Shown here: piece by piece, positions 8,317-14,383 of the stretch | Layout: the number at the start of each line of letters is the position of its first letter | How positions within the stretch are numbered: the first letter of the stretch is position 1 | Assembly: GCF_047228825.1 (NCBI RefSeq) | Contig: NZ_JBFEGN010000053.1 | Span: 1 to 26,875, forward strand | From: Siminovitchia sp047228825 | GTDB lineage: Bacteria > Bacillota > Bacilli > Bacillales > Bacillaceae_C | Length of the DNA stretch: 26,875 nucleotides | Direction of reading: 5' to 3' | Translations under genes and position numbers: made by a program | The notes under the pieces: model-generated | The model's input: the letters and a program-made list of their open reading frames with translations, nothing else | What the model was told of the DNA's origin: nothing | Database searches by the model: none

Positions 8317-9219
8317 TTAAGCAAATACCTGTCCCCCATTCACATGGAGCACTTGCCCGGTCACAAAGCGGGAATCGTCTGAGGCAAGGTATACAAATGT
8401 TGGTGCGAGTTCAAATGGCTGTCCTTGGCGGTCCATCAGATTGTTGACAATGGCTGTTTGGTCTGCGGAAAAGCTGGATGGAATTAGTGGAGTCCAAATC
8501 CGCCCCGGTGCAATGGCATTGACTCTTATTCCTTTTTTCACCAAGTTTCTTGCCAAAGCACGGGTAAATCCTACGTTTGCCGCTTTAGTGGCCGTGTAAT
8601 CGATTAACTGGGCGTTTCCGTCAAAAGCCACAACGGAAGCGGTATTAATAATCGAACTCCCGGCTTTTAAGTATTTTAGGGCTGCGCGCGTTGTATAAAA
8701 ATGGGAATAAATATTAACTTTAAAGGTGTCATCAAACTGTTCATCGGTAATGTCCAGCAGACTTAATTGCTGAAATTGGATGCCTACATGATTGCAAAGA
8801 ATATCAAGGCAGCCGAACGTTTTCACTGTTTTTTCCACTATAAAAATGCACTGCTCTTTATCTCTCAAATCTCCAGGCAATAATAGGGAGCGCCTGCCAA
8901 GTTCTTCAATTCTGTTTTTTGTCCGGTAGGCATCTTCATGCTCATCTAAATATGCTATCGCAACATCAGCACCTTCTTTCGCAAAAGCAATGGCAGCTGC
9001 TGCCCCCATTCCGCTGTCACCGCCGGAAATAAGAGCGACTTTTCCTTCCAGTTTTCCACTGCCTTTATAGTTCGGATTTTCAATAATGGGTCTGGGTACC
9101 ATTAACCGCTCCAATCCCGGTTGACGATATTGGCGTTGTTCGGGGACTGTAATAGCAATATCCTCATAGCGTGTTATTTTTCCGTAATTGGGATACAACG
9201 GATATTTTTTATTGGACAC
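8317..9219 (-). CDS. Short-chain dehydrogenase/reductase, YhdF/YdaD (general stress) type
   Basis: A 300-residue NAD(P)-dependent SDR with the N-terminal extension (PEQRQYRQPGLE) typical of the YdaD/YhdF group. The Rossmann motif is GGDSGMG, the catalytic Ser is in INTASVV, and the active site is YTATK. It ends HVNGGQVFA. Odd: the usual NNAG strand motif reads NHVG here, and the Rossmann motif has Ser instead of Thr before GGDSG. GTG start, with AGGAGG 11 nt upstream. Relatives are sigma-B-dependent stress proteins in B. subtilis; I do not see a clear sigma-B promoter here. The substrate is unknown. Confidence 0.85.
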   Translation of the reverse strand: MSNKKYPLYPNYGKITRYEDIAITVPEQRQYRQPGLERLMVPRPIIENPNYKGSGKLEGKVALISGGDSGMGAAAAIAFAKEGADVAIAYLDEHEDAYRTKNRIEELGRRSLLLPGDLRDKEQCIFIVEKTVKTFGCLDILCNHVGIQFQQLSLLDITDEQFDDTFKVNIYSHFYTTRAALKYLKAGSSIINTASVVAFDGNAQLIDYTATKAANVGFTRALARNLVKKGIRVNAIAPGRIWTPLIPSSFSADQTAIVNNLMDRQGQPFELAPTFVYLASDDSRFVTGQVLHVNGGQVFA

Positions 9220-9245
9220 TTTCAGTCAATCCTCCTCAAATTATC

Positions 9246-9266
9246 ATCAGCTTACCTTATGCTGAT
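9246..9266. promoter_or_regulatory. Dyad between divergent SDR and small Tyr/Pro gene
   Basis: ATCAGC (9246-9251) and GCTGAT (9261-9266) flank an AT-rich 9-nt centre in the divergent intergenic region. It could be an operator for either gene; there is no direct evidence for that. Confidence 0.25.
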
Positions 9267-9370
9267 TAGGCGGCTGCCGTGCCTGGCTTTCATCAGGAAA
9301 ATGATACAGGCTCAACACATGAAGCAGATGAATACGTTAAAAGGGAAAAAACTATAGGAGGACAGCTGTC

Positions 9371-9541
9371 ATGCAATATTATTATCATCCTGAGATTAGG
9401 TTACTGTTAATCCCTCAATCCAAAGAAAAAGAAGCTATATTATATGACAACAATCGCCGTTCTTGGCTAATGCCTAAAATTGGCCCAAGACCGCCATATT
9501 ATGCAAATCCAAGATATGCACCGTATTATCCGGTGGTCTAG
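9371..9541 (+). CDS. Small Tyr/Pro-rich protein (56 residues)
   Basis: The ATG at 9371 has a strong AGGAGG 9 nt upstream. The product starts MQYYYHPEIRLLLIPQ and ends with GPRPPYYANPRYAPYYPVV, with tyrosine, proline and arginine dominating the tail. There is no signal peptide or membrane helix. Tyr-rich short proteins of this type are common among Bacillus spore-coat or inner-spore proteins, but no sequence family is recognised, so that is only a suggestion. The 10-nt spacer between Shine-Dalgarno and ATG is itself a perfect palindrome, GACAGCTGTC. Divergent from the SDR gene. Confidence 0.65.
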   Translation: MQYYYHPEIRLLLIPQSKEKEAILYDNNRRSWLMPKIGPRPPYYANPRYAPYYPVV

Positions 9542-10077
9542 CCTTCATTGAAAGATGGAAGAATGAAAGCAAATCACATTTTTCTGACATAACCAGACAT
9601 GGGGATTCTTTGGAAAAATTGGACACTGGGGATTTACCTTGTTTTGTATACAGATTTAGGAAAAGTGTGTAGTTTAATTTCCGCTTGATATATCTTGCCA
9701 AAGAATCCGTTGCAAGACTAAGGCTATCCAAGTTATCAGCTGATAATGGATCAATAGATTCCTGAGGAGGAGAATGGACAAGCAACACTGCGCTGTGCAT
9801 ATTGGGGGGCTAATATCTTCCATATAAAAAAAGCATGTTTAACGGGTATTCACAGCCGCCATTCAGCGGGGAGCAAAAGCGATACAGCCTTCAGCCATGA
9901 AGGCCAAGGGCGGATAGGAATTTAATTCATGGTTGATGCCCAATTCCTTTTTGGCAGCATTTCTTTCTCCATACCGCCGTAGCTCGCTATTCCGCGGATC
10001 ACTTTTAATCTTTTATTCTATTTTGTCGGGATATATAGTTAAATAAAAAAGAGATAACTTTTTTGGGAGGAACAGCG
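9542..10077. other. Gene-poor stretch before fosB
   Basis: About 530 bp without a supported gene. Codon-like stretches exist on the minus strand (for example SDPRNSELRRYGERNAAKKELG, around 9880-10010) but have no start, no Shine-Dalgarno and several stops. They may be remnants of a lost gene. The last 60 bp are AT-rich and probably hold the fosB promoter, without a clear -35/-10 pair. Confidence 0.4.
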
Positions 10078-10500
10078 GTGTCTGTAAAAGGTTTGAATCA
10101 TTTGCTATTTTCTGTTTCCGACTTGGAAAGATCGATCGATTTTTACAGGAATGTATTTAACGCTCATTTGCTTGTAAAGGGCAGAACAACTGCCTACTTT
10201 GATTTAGACGGAATATGGCTGGCGTTAAATGAAGAAAAGGACATACCTCGCTATGAAATAAGCCAATCATATACCCATATCGCTTTTTCAATTGAGGAAG
10301 CGGAATTTGAAAAAATGTATAACAAGCTGGAAAAATTGAATGTCAATATTTTAACAGGCCGCCCAAGGGATGAAAGAGATAAAAAGTCGATCTATTTTAC
10401 GGATCCTGATGGACATAAATTTGAGTTTCATACTGGAACACTGCAAGATAGGTTGGATTACTATCGGAAGGAAAAGCCGCATATGGAGTTTTTTGAATAA
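10078..10500 (+). CDS. fosB: Metallothiol transferase FosB (fosfomycin resistance)
   Basis: A 140-residue vicinal-oxygen-chelate (glyoxalase-fold) enzyme that opens the epoxide of fosfomycin by adding bacillithiol in a metal-dependent reaction. Start chosen at GTG 10078 because GGGAGG lies 7 nt upstream; an in-frame TTG at 10063 lies before that site and is unlikely. Expected metal ligands are the His in LNHLLFSVSDLERSIDFY, the His in SYTHIAFS and the Glu in HKFEFHTGTL. The C-terminus (LQDRLDYYRKEKPHMEF) is near-identical to known FosB proteins. Ends 89 nt before a terminator; monocistronic. Confidence 0.92.
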   Translation: MSVKGLNHLLFSVSDLERSIDFYRNVFNAHLLVKGRTTAYFDLDGIWLALNEEKDIPRYEISQSYTHIAFSIEEAEFEKMYNKLEKLNVNILTGRPRDERDKKSIYFTDPDGHKFEFHTGTLQDRLDYYRKEKPHMEFFE

Positions 10501-10588
10501 GAAGTTTAAAAGAAGTTCCGAGACAACTAAGGAATATACATTTCATTAAAAGAAAAATTGTTGTGCGGTACAGCTGTTGGTGAATCCG

Positions 10589-10619
10589 GCCGGAAACAAT
10601 TATTTGTTTCCGGCGTTTT
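10589..10619 (+). terminator. Intrinsic terminator of fosB
   Basis: A perfect 11-bp stem GCCGGAAACAA/TTGTTTCCGGC (10589-10599 with 10604-10614, loop TTAT) is followed by GTTTTG. The T-tract is short but the stem is strong and nothing else lies downstream on this strand. The following 10620-10877 stretch shows no gene. Confidence 0.75.
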
Positions 10620-10877
10620 GGATGGACGACATTGCAATCCTCCAACAACTGATATGGTAAAAAGAGTCTGGTGGCTTCCTTTCAAAAAATTTGATTTCAA
10701 TGGTATATTCTGTTAAAAAAACGTTATATCACTAACAGTTTTTTCGTAAAACAGTCGGGTATTGCACAATTGTTGTGGAAAGAGGAGGAGCCCCACTTTC
10801 CCAGAATATATCTGACCCATTTACTTCTTCATTCTAAGAGCAAATCAAGCTGTTTTTGCCTAAACGTATTTAACACT

Positions 10878-11738
10878 TCAAAAGGAGGCGAATTTCCCCT
10901 TTTTTATTTTGGGCCATCTAAATCGTGGAACATGCTTGACCATAGTTTCAAAGATGATTCCCCATTGCGATTCTGATAAACACGCAACCGGAAAATCGCT
11001 TTTTATCCCAAGCTTTCTTTTTAAATGTTTCATTTGGGGCGGTGTAAATACGCCTCTTAAAGCTGTATCAATAGACAGTGCTGGTTTTTTTAGCACGTAA
11101 TCGGCCAGTCCCCAAAAGATTTTATAATCCGCAACGGGTACAATCGGTTTTGCTTTTCTATTGATCGTGATCATAGCGGAATCCACTTTTGGCGGGGGAG
11201 AGAAGCTGTTTCTTGAAATCCCTTTAACATATCGTATCTCAAACCACATTCTCCAAGCGATCACATATGAATCTTTTACATATTTTGACGTAAACCTTAT
11301 GGCTGCACCTTTTTCCATCACAATCACTCCTCTTTGAAAACCACTTGAAGGTTTATTAAGAAGCATTTTCATAATCGGTGTTGTAATGGAATAGGGGATA
11401 TTGGACACAACAATAAATGGTTCATTTGGCAGCCGCAATTTCAAAATATCTTGATGAATGACTTTAGTATTTGGATTATGAGTCACCTTTCGTTTAAGAA
11501 CTTCAATAAACTTCCGATCATATTCTACTGCCAATACTTTTCCGGCTTTTTGATTCAGAACTGTCGTTAAAGCTCCTTTTCCGGCACCTAAATCTAAAAC
11601 TGTGTCATGTATGCCGATTTTTGCTTGATCTACAATCTCATGAATCAGCTTTTTATGATGCATTAAATGCTGTCCAGAAAAATTTGGAGATTGTCCACGG
11701 TTTATTTTTTTAGTACGTTTATCAATTTTTTTGTTCAT
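10878..11738 (-). CDS. erm: 23S rRNA adenine N6-methyltransferase, Erm(D)/Erm(K)/Erm(34)-like
   Basis: A 286-residue SAM-dependent methylase expected to dimethylate A2058 of 23S rRNA and so give resistance to macrolides, lincosamides and streptogramin B. The N-terminal RGQSPNFSGQHLMHH is typical of Erm(D/K). Motif I is VLDLGAGKGALT (about 48-58) and the catalytic motif is SNIPYS (Asn113-Ile-Pro-Tyr116). Length matches that class (about 287). ATG at 11738 is preceded by AAGGGAAG (7-nt spacing), which is complementary to an upstream segment. A long attenuator leader with a stalling peptide precedes the gene. The 3' end overlaps a possible AAAAGG/CCTTTT stem near the stop. KsgA is a distant homologue, but the leader and N-terminus argue for Erm. 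Confidence 0.92.
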   Translation of the reverse strand: MNKKIDKRTKKINRGQSPNFSGQHLMHHKKLIHEIVDQAKIGIHDTVLDLGAGKGALTTVLNQKAGKVLAVEYDRKFIEVLKRKVTHNPNTKVIHQDILKLRLPNEPFIVVSNIPYSITTPIMKMLLNKPSSGFQRGVIVMEKGAAIRFTSKYVKDSYVIAWRMWFEIRYVKGISRNSFSPPPKVDSAMITINRKAKPIVPVADYKIFWGLADYVLKKPALSIDTALRGVFTPPQMKHLKRKLGIKSDFPVACLSESQWGIIFETMVKHVPRFRWPKIKKGKFASF

Positions 11739-11745
11739 GTTTTAT

Positions 11746-11804
11746 CTTCCCTTCGTAAATAAAAAATCACAGGGCGTCTGCCTGTGATTCAGGGTAAAGG
11801 GAAG
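11746..11804 (-). promoter_or_regulatory. Shine-Dalgarno-sequestering stem of erm
   Basis: On the minus strand CTTCCCTT (11804-11797) is perfectly complementary to AAGGGAAG (11753-11746), which is the erm ribosome binding site. The stem encloses the third terminator hairpin. This would block translation of any read-through transcript unless the upstream segment is held in another fold. Confidence 0.65.
11759..11789 (-). terminator. Attenuator terminator 3 directly upstream of erm
   Basis: Minus strand stem AATCACAGG/CCTGTGATT (11789-11781 with 11773-11765), followed by TTTTATTT. It ends only 20 nt before the erm start codon, so it can only be regulatory. Read-through is needed for erm expression. 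Confidence 0.8.
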
Positions 11805-11890
11805 AAGTCCCATCCTTATTGGGATTACTGGCTTTATGAAGCCGTCACCAAATAAACCTGTCGTTTGTTTAAGCAGGAAGGATTTTAAGA

Positions 11891-11925
11891 CAAAAATAAA
11901 GAAAGGCAGAAAAACCCGCCTTTCT
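11891..11925 (-). terminator. Attenuator terminator 2 in the erm leader
   Basis: Minus strand perfect 8-bp stem AGAAAGGC/GCCTTTCT (11925-11918 with 11907-11900), followed by TTATTTTTGTCTT. It lies 160 nt upstream of erm within its leader. Confidence 0.75.
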
Positions 11926-11940
11926 AACCATTGCATATTT

Positions 11941-12262
11941 TTTATCCCGCATTATCAGGCAGTAAAACTCCCACCTTGAATCTAATCGAAGAAGCCGGGT
12001 GTGAGATCAGCTGCCGGTATTATCCCGATTGATTCGGGTCGACAGGATGGCGACCACAAAGGCTTTTGCAACGTACAGGATGTACAGTACAAGCGAAGCG
12101 AAAGGATGTGCTTCGACAGAATGTCATCGCATGAAGAAAAAGCGTAAGCTTTTTCGAGGACGTCGCTGCCTGAGCTTGCCAACAGGACGTTGCAATCTTA
12201 GCCTTTGTTTCACTGTTATCAGTGGGGGATGAAGCCCCCGTTGATTGAAGTTTCGCTTTATA
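11941..12262. mobile_element. Inserted element in the erm leader (MITE/IS200-IS605-like, tentative)
   Basis: This block (edges approximate) is not needed for the attenuator and doubles its length. On the plus strand its left edge reads TTTATCCCGCATTATCAGGC. Its right edge has a CACTG/CAGTG hairpin abutting a GGGGG/CCCCC hairpin (12211-12239), then TTGATTGAAGTTTCGC. Subterminal hairpins without terminal inverted repeats recall non-autonomous IS200/IS605 derivatives, and I have the impression of similar sequences in other Bacillaceae. It encodes no protein. Base composition is more GC-rich than the surrounding leader. Confidence 0.4.
12037..12239 (+). ncRNA. Candidate structured RNA with AGGA(T/C)G hairpin loops, CsrB-like architecture
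   Basis: On the plus strand: GGTCG-ACAGGATGG-CGACC (12037-12055), GTAC-AGGAT-GTAC (12073-12085), CGAAGC-GAAAGGATGT-GCTTCG (12094-12115), GACA-gaa-TGTC (12115-12125), GAAAAAGC/GCTTTTTC (12136-12155), CGAGGACGTCG (12155-12165) and CAAC-AGGAC-GTTG (12180-12192). Two 9-bp helices close most of the set: ACAAAGGCT/AGCCTTTGT (12056-12064 with 12200-12208) and TTGCAACGT/ACGTTGCAA (12066-12074 with 12187-12195). Five GGA motifs lie in loops. CsrB-type RNAs sequester CsrA by repeated CAGGATG in hairpin loops; no such RNA is known to me in bacilli. No promoter is evident, so transcription is unproven. The fold may equally be part of a mobile element. Confidence 0.35.
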
Positions 12263-12277
12263 TGAAATGAGGTTATT

Positions 12278-12323
12278 AAAAAAGGACAGACTTATCCCGT
12301 TTACTCTGTATCACAAAACAGAG
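12278..12323 (-). terminator. Attenuator fold 1: competing hairpins after the stalling peptide
   Basis: Minus strand CTCTGT (12323-12318) can pair with ACAGAG (12309-12304). The same ACAGA can instead pair with TCTGT (12290-12286), which is followed by CCTTTTTT. The two pairings exclude each other, as in anti-terminator/terminator switches. The terminator stem is only about 5 bp, so it is weak on its own. Confidence 0.5.
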
Positions 12324-12324
12324 C

Positions 12325-12354
12325 CTTTGAACGTATTTAATTACTGGTTCAAAG
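12325..12354 (-). promoter_or_regulatory. Hairpin overlapping the end of the erm leader peptide
   Basis: Minus strand CTTTGAAC (12354-12347, within codons for Thr-Leu-Asn-Gln of the leader peptide) pairs perfectly with GTTCAAAG (12332-12325). A ribosome stalled at the RLR codons would reach or disrupt this stem, which is how the antibiotic signal could be passed to the downstream folds. Confidence 0.65.
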
Positions 12355-12385
12355 TTGGGAAACGAAGTCTTATAGAATGCGTCAT
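12341..12385 (-). CDS. Erm leader (stalling) peptide, ErmDL-like
   Basis: A 14-residue ORF, MTHSIRLRFPTLNQ, starting ATG at 12385 with AGGAGG 11 nt upstream (12402-12397). It matches the ErmD/ErmK leader peptide MTHSMRLRFPTLNQ except Ile for Met at position 5. The Arg-Leu-Arg motif, at which macrolide-bound ribosomes stall, is intact. Stalling would shift the folding of the downstream leader and allow erm to be expressed. Its position more than 600 nt from erm, instead of about 300, results from the insertion between them. Confidence 0.93.
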   Translation of the reverse strand: MTHSIRLRFPTLNQ

Positions 12386-12425
12386 TTTTTAATAATCCTC
12401 CTAAAAATGTAAAAACACTTATATT

Positions 12426-12454
12426 ATCGTACAATTTCTTTTAACATAAAGCAA
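12426..12454 (-). promoter_or_regulatory. Probable erm promoter
   Basis: Minus strand: -35 TTGCTT (12454-12449), 17-nt spacer, -10 TACGAT (12431-12426) followed by AATAT. The start would fall near 12415, giving a leader that begins shortly before the peptide ORF. Neighbouring AT-rich alternatives (TAATAT at 12426-12421) are possible. Confidence 0.45.
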
Positions 12455-12473
12455 GGTAAATGAACAAAATAAG

Positions 12474-12507
12474 GAACAGATCGCAATCCCCGTAGACTCT
12501 TCTGTTC
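12474..12507 (-). terminator. Probable terminator of the acyl-CoA ligase gene
   Basis: Minus strand GAACAGA (12507-12501) pairs with TCTGTTC (12480-12474) across a 20-nt loop, followed by CTTATTTTGTT. It separates the ligase gene from the erm promoter just downstream. Confidence 0.45.
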
Positions 12508-12593
12508 TATTAAGGGGAAGGCTTCCCATTACCGGACAATTTCCTACAAACTGCTGTATCCTGATAGCGGCTACATCTAACTAAAAGATGGTT

Positions 12594-14183
12594 CTAGTTG
12601 ACCAGCTTGCTCTTGTTTGCCCAAAATTCGTTTCGCAAATGCACTTTTTGAATTTTCCCTGAGGCGGTTTTGGGCAACTCTTTGACGAAGCTTACCGAAG
12701 TAGGTGCTTTAAAATGGGCAAGCCTCTCTCTGGCAAATGCGATGATTTCCGCTTCCGTTACGGTCTGACCCTCACGGACAACCACAACAGCATGGGGGGT
12801 TTCGCCCCATGTCTCGTGGGGAATCGCAATAACAGCAGCCTCAATAACCGCCGGATGTTCGTATAGAACACCTTCCACCTCAATGGAAGAAATGTTTTCT
12901 CCTCCACTTATAATGACATCTTTTTTTCGGTCGACAATTTCAATATTCCCGTTCGGGTCGACAATGCCCATGTCTCCGGTATGGAACCATCCGTTTTTAA
13001 TGACAGTATTGGTTGCTTCTTCATTTTTCCAATAGCCTTCCATCACGCCGTTTGTTCTGACTACAATTTCACCGATTTCCCGGCCGTTATGAGCCACTTC
13101 GTCACCCTTCTCATTGATCACTTTCACTTCGCTGCAGATCATTTGATAGCCGGCTTTGGATTTCATTCGGTATTGCACTTCTTTTGATTCATCCAAATGC
13201 TGGGCGCGAATAATTGAAGTGGTAATGAGTGGCGACGTTTCAGTCAATCCATATACTTGAATGAACTCCCAACCCAAATCTTCTTCAACGCGGGTGACAA
13301 ACGAAGGCGGCGGAGCTGAACCGGCAATGACTACTCTGACATTTTGTTCCATCCGTATCTTTTTTTCATCATAATATTGCAGCAGCGTATTAAGTACAGT
13401 CGGAGCCATATGCATCACATTCACACCGTATTTTTGCAATTTATCAAAAATGATGTCCGCCCGTGTTTTTCTTAACATGACCTGCGTGGCTCCGTTGGCT
13501 GTGTAATAAAATGGAGATCCCCATCCATTTACATGAAACATGGGCAATACATGGAGCAGTACATCACGGTCGCTTACCCGCAAATGATGCATCACTTGAA
13601 GGGCATGTATGTAATTGCTTCGATGGGTAAGCATAACCCCTTTAGGGTTGCCGGTTGTGCCGCTCGTATAAAGCAGACTGGCAATGTCTTTTTCATCCAT
13701 TTCTTCACGCGGGTACGGTACTGCCGGAAATCGGCCGATCCATTCGTCATAATCAAGATCGTTGGGAGCAAGTTTAAGTTTGTTTCCTCCATGGACAATA
13801 ATCTGTTCAACATTCAGCTGATCACGCACAGGACCGATAAGGCCGTACAATTCCCAATCCACAAATAGTACTTTACTCTCGCTATGGTTTAAAATGAACA
13901 AATAATCATCTGGTTTTAGTCGAATATTCAGTGGTACAGTAATGGCCCCGAGCTGGAATACACCATAAAAGCCTTCAAGCATTTCCAGTGTGTTGGGGGC
14001 AAGACAGGCAACTCTGTCTCCTTTTTCAATTCCCAGTTCTTTTAACCCGTGGGAAAGGCGGTTTACCCTGTCATTCAGCTCCGAATAAGTCAAAACCCGG
14101 TCGTCATCAATCACCGCCGTTTTAGCTCCATATAGCTTGACGGCACGGTCTAAAAATTGTGTCAAAAGCAGCGGAACATACAC
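12594..14183 (-). CDS. AMP-forming acyl-CoA ligase (medium/long-chain fatty acid, LcfB-like)
   Basis: A 529-residue ANL-superfamily enzyme that activates a carboxylic acid to acyl-AMP and then acyl-CoA, the entry step of fatty-acid breakdown. Motifs: P-loop YTSGTTGNPKG (172-182), VYGLTETS, hinge GWFHTGDMG, DRKKDVIISGGENISS, and the adenylation lysine in PKTASGK (about Lys510). GTG start with GGAGG 8 nt upstream. The promoter has an extended -10. A palindrome TGTTATATAACA just upstream of the -35 may be an operator; it does not match the FadR consensus I know. Acyl chain length cannot be read from sequence. Confidence 0.88.
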   Translation of the reverse strand: MYVPLLLTQFLDRAVKLYGAKTAVIDDDRVLTYSELNDRVNRLSHGLKELGIEKGDRVACLAPNTLEMLEGFYGVFQLGAITVPLNIRLKPDDYLFILNHSESKVLFVDWELYGLIGPVRDQLNVEQIIVHGGNKLKLAPNDLDYDEWIGRFPAVPYPREEMDEKDIASLLYTSGTTGNPKGVMLTHRSNYIHALQVMHHLRVSDRDVLLHVLPMFHVNGWGSPFYYTANGATQVMLRKTRADIIFDKLQKYGVNVMHMAPTVLNTLLQYYDEKKIRMEQNVRVVIAGSAPPPSFVTRVEEDLGWEFIQVYGLTETSPLITTSIIRAQHLDESKEVQYRMKSKAGYQMICSEVKVINEKGDEVAHNGREIGEIVVRTNGVMEGYWKNEEATNTVIKNGWFHTGDMGIVDPNGNIEIVDRKKDVIISGGENISSIEVEGVLYEHPAVIEAAVIAIPHETWGETPHAVVVVREGQTVTEAEIIAFARERLAHFKAPTSVSFVKELPKTASGKIQKVHLRNEFWANKSKLVN

Positions 14184-14224
14184 GATGAGCCCTCCAATTC
14201 AACAAAATTTTCCGACATATCCGT

Positions 14225-14265
14225 ATTATAGCACATTTTTAATATTTTCAACTTGTTATATAACA
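14225..14265 (-). promoter_or_regulatory. Promoter of the acyl-CoA ligase with upstream palindrome
   Basis: Minus strand -10 TATAAT (14230-14225) with an extended TGC directly upstream, and -35 TTGAAA (14251-14246), 15-nt spacer. A perfect 12-bp palindrome TGTTATATAACA lies at 14254-14265, two nt upstream of the -35. The palindrome reuses the TATAACA half-site seen in the TetR operator at 6030, in the other orientation. Confidence 0.55.
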
Positions 14266-14322
14266 TTTTTCGAACAAATTTCCCGAGCTTAAAATGTTAA
14301 TTTTTTAAAATAAATCTTTTTA

Positions 14323-14350
14323 TTTACCCAGGGGGTTCGTTTATTATAAT
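14323..14350 (+). promoter_or_regulatory. Promoter of the rRNA methyltransferase gene
   Basis: -35 TTTACC (14323-14328), 16-nt spacer, -10 TATAAT (14345-14350). Transcription would begin near 14357, which supports the GTG start at 14384 rather than 14366. Confidence 0.65.
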
Positions 14351-14383
14351 AGGGATGAATTTAATGTGCGCGAGGTGGACAAC

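Larger units (their letters stand above)
11739..12420 (-). promoter_or_regulatory. erm mRNA leader: macrolide-responsive attenuator, interrupted by an insertion
   Basis: The transcript leader contains, in order, the stalling peptide ORF (12385-12341), a first terminator-like fold ending at the T6 run 12283-12278, about 320 bp of foreign-looking sequence, a second terminator (11925-11891), and a third terminator plus Shine-Dalgarno-hiding stem (11804-11746). Without the insertion the leader would be about 350 nt. As I recall, that is close to the 357-nt ermK leader of B. licheniformis, which also encodes a 14-residue peptide and works by transcription attenuation. Confidence 0.75.

Noticed and set aside
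9258..9356. 32-codon plus-strand ORF between the divergent SDR and Tyr/Pro genes
   Set aside because: No ribosome binding site and no protein-like features; it is probably promoter sequence.
9474..9800. Minus-strand frame with a stretch (DNLDSLSLATDSLARYIKR) loosely like Spo0E-type phosphatases
   Set aside because: No Shine-Dalgarno, the SQELD signature is not met, and the frame overlaps the well-supported 56-residue gene on the other strand.
11869..11931. 20-residue minus-strand ORF (MVRKAGFSAFLYFCLKILPA) as a second stalling peptide
   Set aside because: No ribosome binding site, and it starts inside the terminator 2 stem.
11742..11936. 64-codon minus-strand reading frame covering the last part of the erm leader
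   Set aside because: It has no Shine-Dalgarno and runs through two terminator hairpins and the erm ribosome binding site; the true leader peptide is at 12341-12385.
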